Under the pieces are notes generated by a model, which was given only the letters and a program-made list of their open reading frames with translations, made no database searches and was not told the DNA's origin. Shown here piece after piece: positions 24,170-34,600 of a stretch of 64,000 nucleotides of DNA; positions within the stretch are counted from its first letter, which is position 1, and every line of letters begins with the position of its first letter. The DNA is taken from positions 133,677-197,676 of the forward strand of contig MU130446.1 of assembly GCA_015039465.1 (NCBI GenBank). The letters run 5' to 3'. Made by a program: the position numbers and the translations under genes. The stretch is from Phlegmacium glaucopus (Eukaryota > Basidiomycota > Agaricomycetes > Agaricales > Cortinariaceae).

Positions 24170-27060
24170 TCGATCGTGTGACTGGCGTGTGGCGGATACA
24201 GAACACGGCATTTTTTGGCGCACATTCATATTGTTCCGTCATAAAAGGTGGGATCTGCATCCGACTGACCGCCGAGCAGCGGAAAGAACTGAACAGAGCT
24301 CTATATTTCTTCGGTCTTCCAGAGAGTAACAAGTGTGTTAACACTTTGCAGTGGACTCGGAACCAATTATTTCCCAAAAATGCTTTATCCATCAAAAGCT
24401 TTGCTCTTGATGGTGGATCTACAAACGAGGAACGCCTAGCCCTGTGGCCTGATGTATGACGATGAGGCCCTGAGCCTGAGTACTGAGTATGCATTGACTT
24501 TAACGTTCCCATCAACCACCTTCCCTGCGCCAAGATTTCTCCTATCTATTGCGTTGAATTCCCATTTTTCTACAAGCTGGCAGCTCACCCCCTCTTTCCT
24601 CACCGTCAACAAATCGTCTCCACGAATATCGTCGTTACTGCAATCCCATGGATAAGGCCACCGAGGATGAACGGATAGTGCTTGGCTCTATGTTCATTGG
24701 GATGACTATCTCCTTTATGTAAATTCCTTCAAGTCACTTTCGACAAGCTGAATATTTGACCGAACAGCACTTTCAGACTCTACGGTGTTACATGTTGCCA
24801 GGCTATCTGGTACTTTCGCTCCCAGTCCAGACGTACCAGTAAAAGCATGAAAGCTCTAGTACGTCCCATCATTGTTAGAATACGTCATTTCCAAAGATAA
24901 AATCACTCATTCAAAATAATATGCAGATCTTGTTCATCTGGATTGTAATTCAATTTTTGTCCGTCGCCGTCGTCTTGGACTAGAATTGATGATACCCAGG
25001 CAGAAACACTTGGATGTATATTCATGTTTCTTGCAACACTGCGCACCTTTCTTAGTCCTGCAATGGCCCGAGCTGGAGCGTACCCCGGTCCATGTCGCCA
25101 TTGGTTAGTGACCTTTTCACTTTGGGGTCGATGTTGAACCTATATGATAATCTATCCCATGCTTATATATTTCCACATAGGACTATATCGGTGTGTAAAC
25201 TTCATTATACATACCATATCTCGGAGCTGAATATATCTTGTTACTAGCTTCAAGAAATAACGACAGTATGCGGTTGAAAGCCTATTAGCCGACTCACTTT
25301 CCTCATTGTCTGATTTCGGATGATCTAGGCAGTGTGCACGTATTCCGTTGAAGGGTGCGTTAACATTGATTCAGCCTCCCACAATCCGTTGTATTTATCA
25401 TTGATATTTTCCAGCTTTTTCATCATGCGAATGTGGAGGTGTACGGTAATTTCATAGCGCAGTGGTGCCTAGTCGTTCAATTTGAATTCTTCTATAGTGT
25501 CGGAGCAGAAGAGATTAACAGCATTGGTGGTAAGCATCCGGATTCATCGTTGAGGTAGTTTCTCACGTTTTCTTTCCGCCAGTTCATTCCGTATCTAGTA
25601 GGCCTTGGTCAGCCTTGTCGTGTTTGAACAGAACTGCCAAGTTACTGATAGTTTACAGGTTTCGGTTTGGGTACGTAGGCCTGGTGACGTCGATCCTGCC
25701 TTGATATTCCCCGTCTGAAATAAAATTCTCTTTCCAAAAGCTCAAATAGTCCGCAGGTACGTGGGGGGGCCTTAGTTCGAGCAAAGGATTGATTTCTGAT
25801 TACACCTTCAGCTTTAAAGTACGGTGTAACCTTTCTGTCCCAGAACTTAACCAAGTACGTACCTGCATACCTGGGAACGACCTACCGCGAGCTGTCCGCG
25901 CTTGTTACAGGTTTTCATTTTTGTAACCTGCGCCTGTAGACTGTTCGGCGATGGAATTGTCGTCTTCACCATGTGCTACATGCTCCATGTTAGGAGCTTA
26001 GGCTTCACCCGACAGTAATCTTTTTTACCGCAATCACCTATGCAATGTATCAATATAACTTCTTGTTAACAGCACGAACACCATAAAGATTCTGCGTGGA
26101 CTTATCCTATGGTCGATCTCAACTGGCGTGTTGACTTGGTACGTGCCTGCCCACTTCACCAAAAAAACCACCCTAATCATGAAGTATTGACACGCAGGCT
26201 TACCAGTATGCTATTTCTGGCTTCTGTAAGTATTTCTTCAAACCCGGAATATTGTCTTGTTTCCTCTCATTCTTCATAGTATCTGGATATAGGTAATTTA
26301 CCCAATGCCATTGGGATCTATTATGTTCGTGGTGGACGTGCGTCATTCTTTGCTCTTCCAGGAATTTTCCGTGGTTATTAACTTTCATACCATATCTTTC
26401 AGTCTATCCGAATGCCATGCTTGCGCAGTATGTTTTACCTTGTAGCGGTGATACCGATTGCTTATATCCAGTCAATCATATTCGAAGGCTAAATGCTCGT
26501 AACCGATTTCGGGCGATGGCCGATGCATCATTACCGCTCACTCTAAACTTGGATACATTGTCGTCGGCCCAGCACATTCCTTGCGAGCCACAACCGGTGA
26601 GAATCCGATTTACTTTTGGGTGTTTAAGAGGTTAATTTCGGGCGGTGTAACAAGCTTGAACCGATTGCGAAATAATGTGGTATTGAATTCGACTTTTTGC
26701 TAACACAGCCCTTATCGACGTGGTGGCTATTTTGTGGTAACAGCGTATCGAGCGAGGAAGCACAGATATAATGTTCGACGATAGTCGTCGAGACTTGAAC
26801 ATGTCACGACTCACCCTCCGCGCGGAATATGTACATATTAGGAACGGAATTCTAGGGGAGGCAGACGCAGACATTCACTACCTGCCAGTGTCGATGCAAC
26901 GATCGGAATGTATATACAATTACTTAGTGAGGGTAGATGATATTGATTACTTATAGCTGCATGCCAATACCTTCGTTTTGGTATAACGTATGTTGTACTT
27001 ACAGTGCTAGTAAGGTCAATAGTAACAACAAACATGCACCTTCAATTTTTGATTCGCTAT
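24170..27060 (+). repeat. Tandem duplication unit B (about 2.9 kb)
   Basis: Second copy of unit A, directly downstream in the same orientation. It is also the closest relative of the inverted fragment at 1-420. Confidence 0.8.
24648..26596 (+). CDS. DUF6534 multipass membrane protein gene B
   Basis: Paralogue of gene A. The ATG at 24648 gives MDKATEDERIVLGSMFIG; exon 1 ends at a gtaaat donor and joins ILYGVTCCQAIWYF. The later blocks are the same as in A: AQTLGCIFMF, FFIMRMWR plus a VSEQKRL-type exon, and the C-terminal VYPNAMLAQ / RFRAMADASLPLTLNLD. Asn-Ala-Met-Leu-Ala is the start of the family signature. The upstream 480 bp are also shared with A. Coordinates end at the last exon that aligns clearly. 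Because exons are tiny and introns carry many substitutions, I cannot exclude a splice-site loss. Confidence 0.72.
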
Positions 27061-28096
27061 CGCGCCAATCATGATGCCATCACTGTCAGTGGGAAGGATT
27101 CCGAGGGATCTTTGATATCCTCCTGTCGATTTTTCGCTTCATATGTTGACTCAGGCTGGTCTAAGTACTACTACTAAGTACTTACCACTAGGTGAGCAAT
27201 GTACACCGTTAAAAAAATAACAGAGGAAAGCTCTGTGAATTATTAAAATTACGTAGCAGCTGACGTTTAATTCATATCTTTATTATAAGTAAACACGTGT
27301 ATTAGTTATTCGAAGTACGTGAGCACCGAAAGCAACCGGTAAGCTAATTATTTGACCGGATAACTTCTAATATGGCAAACCTATGGGGTAACCTTGCGTG
27401 CGCAGCTAACCAAATTAGATTTCAATAACACTGGTGTCCGCTGGTGTCCGTCCGATAGTCATCGAGGTAGAAGTACCGGCGGCACAAGCCCTCTATCGTA
27501 AGTAATAGACTTTAAGTTAAACAATTGTGAGTAGTAGACTCAGAGTCACAATACATACTAAGAATGAAGAAACTAATGGTACAAGAATGGAGTATCTTGG
27601 CAACTCCGTTCGATTCGAGGCGGAAAAATAAGGTTCGGATGGCTAACGTATTAAACGTAATTGATAAAAGCTTTGATAAACCAATTGAAGAAGATTGAAG
27701 ATCACAATTGAAAAGGGGCCCGGCGGCTTTTGCCTTCGGCAATATGTAAGGTCACATCGAGCGGTTTTTCATTTTGAGCATTATTTTGTTCAGGGAGTAA
27801 TAAGTACGTGAACAATCACTTTTGAAACAACTCTGAATTCAATTCTTTTCTTCATCTTCAGACATCTTGCTCTGGATGGTAGGCATCTTAGTTCGAGAAC
27901 TTGAAACTGTTCCTAACTTGAAGTAGATTCCCCAATTGACTCCGATGACATTCACCTCAACCCATCGTCCGTCTGCCGGGATTTGTCCTTTATATATCGT
28001 GAACCCCACAATGCTTCCACTTCCGTGAAGCTGGTAGTTCGCTCCCTTTTTCTTTGCCATCATCATCTCGAGGAAAAATCGTCGTCCGCCACTTCG
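26600..28096. other. Spacer between DUF6534 genes B and C
   Basis: The first 460 bp are the 3' flank of unit B. From about 27323 the sequence matches the 5' flank of gene D (from about 50543). Apart from these duplicated flanks I see no gene, RNA or transposon end. The protein-like frames here are not conserved between the copies. Confidence 0.5.
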
Positions 28097-30012
28097 ATGC
28101 CTGAAAGCACCGCCATTACACAAGGAGTGCTTGGTTCCATGTTCATTGGGGCAGCTGTCTCCCTCATGTAAATTTCCTTGTCGCTTTCTGCAGGCTTAAA
28201 CCTTTGAGCGAACAGCACTTTCAGACTCTACGGTATTACATGTGGCCAAGTGATCTGGTACTTTCGCTTCCAGTCCAGTCGTAGCAGTAAAAAGATGAAA
28301 GCTCTGGTGCGTTTCATTATGTATTAAACTTATTTTATTAAAATCACTCATTCCAAAAAATCAAATCTTATGCAGGTCATGTTCATTTTTCTTGTATTTT
28401 TTTTCCACCGTCATCTTCAACTAGAATTGATGGTATCCTAGGCCGAATCATTCAACTGCATATTCATGGCTATTGCATTGATGCATCAGTTTCTTGGTCC
28501 TGCGGTTGCCCGAGCCAGCATGCACAGCGATTCATGTCGCCCTTGGTTAGTGGCCTTTTTGCTACACTTTGAAGTCAATTGGAACTATATCGTGATCTAT
28601 CTCATATATATCCGCATAGGAGTGGGACGGTACAACTTTATTATACAGATCGTATCTTAGAGCTGAATATATTTTGTTTCTAGGCTCAGGGAGCGACTTC
28701 GGTACGTGATTGAAAGCATACTACATAGCCGACGCATTTTGACTAACTGGGGTTTCGGATAATCTAGGCAATGTGCACGTTTACCGTTGAAGGGTACGTT
28801 TATTCGGCTTCCCACAATTCTTTGTATTTATATCAAGGATCATATATCTCAGCTTTTTCATCATGCGAATGTGGAGATGTATGATGATTTTTTCGCACAG
28901 TAGTGTCTGGTCATTCAACTTTTCTCCTGCAGTGTCGGAACAGAAGAAATTGACAGGGCTTGTGGTATGCGTTCTGAACCACATCGTTACCAAGGCGACT
29001 TCTCACCTCTTCTCACCGCCAGTTCATTCCGTATATAGCAGGCCAGGGTCAGCCCTTTCCTCTCTGAATAGGACTGCCTTACTCATGTTTCGCAGCCTTC
29101 GGTTTCGGTATGTAGGCCAGGCCCGCTTTTCCAGGGTCTCTTATCTGAATCAAAATTTCCTTTCAAAAGCTCAAGTGATTCGAAGGTACGTTCGCATGGC
29201 CTTAGTTCGAGCAAAGATTTAGACTTGATTACATTTTCAGTGCTATAATACGGTGTAACCTCGCTATCTCAGACCATAGCCCAGTACGTCCTTACATACC
29301 TGAAAAGAGAACCACCGTGTGCAAGCTTTCCTAACAGGTTTTTGTATTTGGGACCTACGCCTGTAGATTGTTCGGTGATGGAGTTGTTGTTGTAACTATG
29401 TGCTATATGCTACATACCAGGAGCTCAGGCATTACGCGACAGTGAGTTTAAAAATCCTCTCCGCGATCCTTTATGCAAAGTATAACCTCCTGTTAACAGC
29501 TCTAATACCATAAAGATTGTGCGCGCGCTTATTCTATGGTCGATTTCAACTGGCATGTTGACTTGGTATGTGCCTCTCCACCTCTCTCGTTACCCTACTT
29601 ACGAAGTATTGACTTGCAGGCTCTGCACTCTGCTATTCCTGGTTTCTGTAACCCTTCCTTTTGATTCGGAATACTTGTCTCATTGTCTCACATATATCTA
29701 TAGTATTTAGGTGCCTTACCTGGCACTGTCAGTGTTGGAATCTTTTATGTTCGTGGTGGAGGTGCGTCATTTTTTCACCCTCAGGTTTTTTTTAATGGTC
29801 ATGAACTATGTCTTCCAGTCTATACAAACGCAATGCTTGCGCAGTACGTCATTCCTTTGTAAATATGAAGCCAACTGCTTATTTCCAATCATATCGGAAG
29901 GCTGAACGCTCGTACACGATTTCAGGCGATGGCTGACGCGTCGTTACCGCTCGCTTCTCTTCACTTGAGCTCAACGTCGTCGGCCCAGCAAGTCCATCCA
30001 GAATTACAATCA
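28097..30012 (+). CDS. DUF6534 multipass membrane protein gene C
   Basis: Paralogue in a second subfamily with D. Exon 1 at 28097 reads MPESTAITQGVLGSMFIGAAVSL, and exon 2 LYGITCGQVIWYFRFQSS. Small exons include a 10-nt one at 28620-28629 and an 18-nt one at 28684-28701 (AQGATS), then AMCTFTVEG, FFIMRMWR, VSEQKKLTGLV, GVVVVTMCYMLHTRS, VRALILWSISTGMLTW and LNARTRFQAMADASLP. The frame is kept across these joins. A last exon with IDVAVCG may follow near 30140. Function unknown; the topology of the family is seven membrane helices with the C-terminus in the cytosol. Confidence 0.75.
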
Positions 30013-30373
30013 GTGAGAATCTCAATTGTTTCTGCATTTGTAAAAGAAAGAGGTTGATTTTTGGTTGTAACAAGCATGAATCAAGAGCGGACTAATTCGC
30101 TTTGGAAAAACAACTTTTCATGAATGCTTTGCTCAATTTATCGACGTGGCGGTTTGTGGGCTTTGTCGACACTCCAACAGCGTACTGAGCGAAGAAATAA
30201 TTGACAGAAAGAAAAAAGACAGTTCGACGAATAATGTCAACATGTCACCTACCCTCGAAATATGTACATACACATGGGACCTCTTGGTCGTTTCCTTGGA
30301 TTATATCTCACCACTCATTCGTTTATCATAATTTTAGGTTATTTAACAGTAATTGTACTAGACACTTCAAAGA

Positions 30374-31010
30374 TATTATTATGATGACCCTATTCTTTTT
30401 TGTAGGAGCAGTCGATTGACTTGGAGGTGCATCCTATACGGAGGAATCAGTGTATACTTTTTATGGCTTGGTTCTAAATAAAAAGAATATACATTCAATG
30501 CCTCTTGTTATTGGGGATTTTGTCCACGTTCCCAGACTCAATGAAATCCTTCAACTGAGCAAACGTCAAGACATTGTCTCATCTATGTCTGGAGAGCCCG
30601 GTTGTGCGCTATCATAGTATCAACAGTAGATGCAGCACGTAATCTCTGGCTTCATTAATCGTTCATGTTGGTCGGGCTTCCTGTAATTTGACTGGCGAAA
30701 GATACACCAATCAATGGGGTGCATATGCGTGTATTAAGGACAAACAAACCCTATATTTACTTGTTGAAATGGAAGACGCGTGTCGGTCTTTCCAGCTCTT
30801 TTTGTACTTCAGGGGGAGAGTTGGCACCTACCTGCAAGAATGCTTGCGCGTCAGGGACGAAATGGAGTGACTGAGAACAGAACTAGATTCTAAAAAACGC
30901 TCACCTGGTAAGTTCCATCCGAACAAGGATGGGTAAGCCCCATAAGTGCCAATTGAAGTAGTTGCATAGTTGCATTGTTATTAGGGACCTCACTATCTGT
31001 CGACATTAAG
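30374..31010 (-). pseudogene. Broken copy of the PEX39-like gene
   Basis: This corresponds to the intact gene at 53541-54183. The start MSTDSEVPNNN is kept, but an 8-bp insertion soon after shifts the frame and destroys the GAYGAYPFSSDE segment. The Asp/Glu-rich and ESGNVDKIP parts are still recognisable. Near the 3' end a short deletion removes the Lys-Pro-Trp-Glu codons, so STAPTKK runs into an unrelated frame. The intron splice sites are partly altered. It lies between DUF6534 gene C and the copia insertion and is clearly the non-functional member of the pair. Confidence 0.85.
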
Positions 31011-31112
31011 GGATATCCTCTATTTATGTTACTTGGGGAGTATAATTGGGCTGGCATTATGAGAACAACCTGTCAGAATCATGAATGACAACAGTTCATT
31101 ACTATATCTACA

Positions 31113-31172
31113 TAGTGTTGCGATGGTTGCTAGCCAGCAACCGGTTTCATGTAGCCGGGTTCGTATCACTAC
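31113..31172. other. Short TAGTG..CACTA segment beside the copia element
   Basis: A 59-bp piece begins TAGTG and ends CACTA, with an internal hairpin (ggttgct..agcaacc). It could be a remnant of a small TIR element, but there is no second copy in the window and no clean target duplication. The copia target duplication actac covers its last bases. Confidence 0.3.
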
Positions 31173-31457
31173 TGTTGGACTGGTAGTCTATAGTCAGGAC
31201 GTCTATCACGTTCTATATCACGTGCCTCAACACTCCTTTATATACCGCGTTTCGGCTCTGTTTACACTTTTCCTCAGTTGTCATCTTTCTTGTTTCCCGA
31301 CACTGAGGACGTAAGTTTACTACATCGTTACCTTCATATATGTATGTAGCTAACTCTGTCACTAGCACACTCCGTCGTGTCTAGGTGAATATCTATTAGT
31401 TGTCATCTTTCTTGTTTCCCGACACTGAGGACCACACTCCGTCGTGTCTAGATTACA
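31173..31457 (+). repeat. 5' LTR of the copia element
   Basis: TATA-like tatata at 31239-31244. A leader unit 31276-31310 is followed by a 55-nt intron-like segment 31311-31365 (gtaagt .. ctaac .. cactag), then 31366-31384. After a 13-nt spacer, 31398-31451 repeats the same leader without that segment. The LTR ends at 31457 immediately before the primer-binding site. Confidence 0.96.
31311..31365 (+). other. Spliceosomal intron inside the 5' LTR
   Basis: 55 nt with donor GAC|gtaagt, branch point gctaact (ctaac at 31350-31354, 11 nt before the end) and acceptor cactag. The copy of the leader at 31398-31451 lacks exactly this segment, which is direct evidence that it has been spliced out of an RNA that was then copied. 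The same intron is at 37115-37169 in the 3' LTR. Confidence 0.85.
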
Positions 31458-31472
31458 GGTTATGGGCCCTGC
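31458..31472 (+). promoter_or_regulatory. Primer-binding site, half initiator-Met tRNA
   Basis: ggttatgggccctgc starts directly after the 5' LTR. It is complementary, with one mismatch, to the anticodon stem-loop of initiator Met tRNA (5' half, ending in the CAU loop). This is the type used by Drosophila copia and some fungal relatives, in which a tRNA cut in the anticodon loop primes DNA synthesis, not the usual 3' CCA end. Confidence 0.75.
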
Positions 31473-31623
31473 CTAATACTGTCTCGACAGGGTGTCTCGG
31501 GAAACAGACAACTCAAAAGGTTTCGTTATTTATTGGCTTCTTCTGCTCGTTTGTTTTTCCGAACGCGCATATATTCCACTTTGCCCGTTTTCGGTTTCCG
31601 AGCGCGCATATATCCAACTTCTC

Positions 31624-34600
31624 ATGCATCGTACTCCTCATGTCAATGAGCAACACGAATGGGGAGGTGTCATGTATCACCCAAATTCACCCTCGCCTTC
31701 GTCAGCTACTACTTTTGTTGGGCAACATGGACCTGATGGCTATCAACACGGGACTGGCGTAGCTTCTTCATCCCAGGTCCCTATTCTTGCTTCGTATTCT
31801 GATGACTTATTCAATCCCGCCGGTGGCGGCCCTTCTTCTCGTACCTTTAATTTACCAAATATACCTTTTCCCCCAAATCCACGTTTTGACCGTTCATCTC
31901 CTGACACTTTTCAACGTATTCGCAATTTTCGGCGTGATACTCCTCCACACTTCACGAACCATCCTCTACGCAATCCATCCACACATCCTCCTCCCATACC
32001 ACCTCGCCCTCGTCAAAACGTATCCACTTTTCCTGTTCCATCTTTTAATCCTTTATCAATCCAATTGCCTCAGCGATCCTCTTCTTTTCCACCTCATTTG
32101 CCTCATGGTGTACCACATCATACTATTCCGAATGTGCCACCTCCTTTTGCACCACCCCTTTCTTCCCAGCATCCTGTTCAATATGTTTATTGTTTGCCTC
32201 CGCCGTTGACTTCATCAACGCTTTCTTCTATTCCTGGCTCGCATACTTCCTCCAAAGCTTTACCTTCTGTTACCCACATTTCTCTTCTTAATTCCAAGTC
32301 CGATTTTTATACCTGGGATGAAGGAGTTACCTCGCTACTACGTCATCTGGGATTATTAGGTCACATTCTGGATCCTACTGAGCCTGTGGATCCCTCTCGT
32401 CCAGATTGCATACCTATTCCAGAACCCCTCTTGCCTACCTCACCGACGCCCGTTGAACTCGCTGCCTTTACACGTTGGTGGGACGACGACAATGTGGCTC
32501 AGCATGTTCTGATTGCCAGACTGGGAGGTACTCCTCGAGGACTTCTTCCTTCCTCAAATATCACAAACCGTACTGCATTCATGATATACTCAACCCTTGC
32601 CCACTACTATGGTCTTCGTGGTTGGGCTGATGGAGCGGAGCTTTTGAACTCTTTGAATTCCTCAACCTGTACTCCTGGTCGTGTTCACAAGTATGTTTCC
32701 AAATGGCGTACTGGTGTTTCACAACTTCGGTCTGCCCAGTTTCCTTTGAGCATGAAGCTTCTCATTAGCAACTTCACACGTGGACTTCCTCTTTCTGCCG
32801 CCTTTAATACCTTGCGAGCGGACCTCTCTTCCCGTATCACTTTAGCTGGTGATCAAGATGTTACTGCCTTCATTGCGCTCACAGAGACTGCCTTAGATCT
32901 TGAGGCTACTTTTCGAGCCGCCATTCAAGCCCAACCCTCTCGCCCACCTCGTTCTCATCCCTCTCTTGTCTCTCCCAGTGTCGTCCCTTCATCCATGCCA
33001 GTCTCTACTGCCAAACCTGTTGTTTCGGCTCCTCTTCCAACTACCGTTAACTGTCATGTCCATTCTGATTTGCATTGTTCCAACTGTGGCCACCCTGGTC
33101 ATGTGTCTGGGACGTGTTTTCAACCTGGGGGTGGTATGGAAGGTCGTCGCAACGAGTACCGGAGTAACAAAGGTCAGACCTTGGCCATGTTGGCTGATAT
33201 GATTGAAGATGTGTTCCTATCATGCGACACACCTCCTCCTCTTCCTGAACTTTCCTCCTCTTCGGATCCATTGGACACCTTAGATGATGCACCTATTGTA
33301 CCGTCGGCACATTTGTCAGTAGCTCCTTTCGTAGCGTTGAATCCTACTCTCCATCGTGATGTGTATCTCATGTGTGAGCCTTCTAAGTCTCCTTTGGCTT
33401 TTGTAAGCCATTCCATTGCGGATTTCACCTCTCTCGCTTTTCTTTCTCTGGGTGGTCGATTCAACTCTGCTCTGGACTCTGGTTGCACTGACCACATTAT
33501 TCGTGATCGTGCCCTTTTCCAGTGTTATGACACTTCTAAAGCTGTTTCCATTGGGACTGCGAACTCTGGGTCGCTAGCAGCTCTTGGAGGTGGTGATGTT
33601 ACTTTCCGGCTTCCATTTGTTGATGGGACTGGTCAGGCTCGTCATATTCACTTCACACTTCAGAATTGCTTGCATGCACCAGGTGCACCAATTAATCTCA
33701 TCTCCATCGGTGCTCTTACAGAACATGGTCTCAAGGTGATTTTTCATCCCAATGCAACCACTACCCTGTCTCTTCCTCTAGACGACCCTGATCTTCCTGG
33801 CTTCACATTTCATGCAACTGTTATTCATTGGCTTTCTTTGCTTACCTGTGATTTTGTGTTGCCTCATGACGATCCTTCGCCCCCGACTTCCTTCCCCGCT
33901 ATCTCTTTCCCCAACATCATCCCTTCTCCATCACTTTGGCATCGCCGCTTTGGTCACCTTGGTAAGGAGGCTACACGGGCTGCTTTGACCCAGGACTATG
34001 TTAGGGGGGCTCTTTACAAAGGTAGCTTTGACCATGACCATTGCATAGCCTGTATTATTGGAAAAAGTCCTCAACATTCGTACTCGCATCATGGTCATCG
34101 TGCTTCTTGTATTGGGGAGCTCCTTCACATGGACTTATGTGGTCCCTACCCTACTCTAGGCCCTCGTGGCGAACTTCATTTTCACGTTATTCTCAATGAT
34201 TTTTCAAATATGGGTTTCACTCTTTGCCTTCGCAAAAAGAGTGATGCCTTCCCTCATTTTGAACGAACTACTGCCTTTATCGAGCGCTCTACCGGATGCC
34301 AGGTCAAGGCTGTTCGTGTTGATGGTGCTTTGGAGCTGACCACGGGTCAGATGGGTGCTCATCTCACTTCTCGAGGTATTGCAATCCAGAAAACCGCTCC
34401 ATATGCTCATCCTCAGGCTGGGAAAATTGAGCGTTATGTCCGTACCATCGAGGAGGGTGGGCAAACTCTGCTTGCAGATTCGGGCCTTCCCATGTCCTTT
34501 TGGTGCGATGCCGTCCTCACATCCCAGTATTTGCGGAATCGTCTCCCTACTTCTACTCTTGCTGTTAATACTACTCCTTTCGAAATTTTCACTTGCACAA

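Larger units (their letters stand above)
27323..31110 (+). repeat. Segmental duplication unit C (about 3.8 kb)
   Basis: It aligns with 50543-54362 over its whole length: 5' flank, DUF6534 gene, intergenic region and a PEX39-like gene on the opposite strand. Substitutions and small indels are spread throughout. The copy ends close to the point where the transposon cluster begins. Confidence 0.82.
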
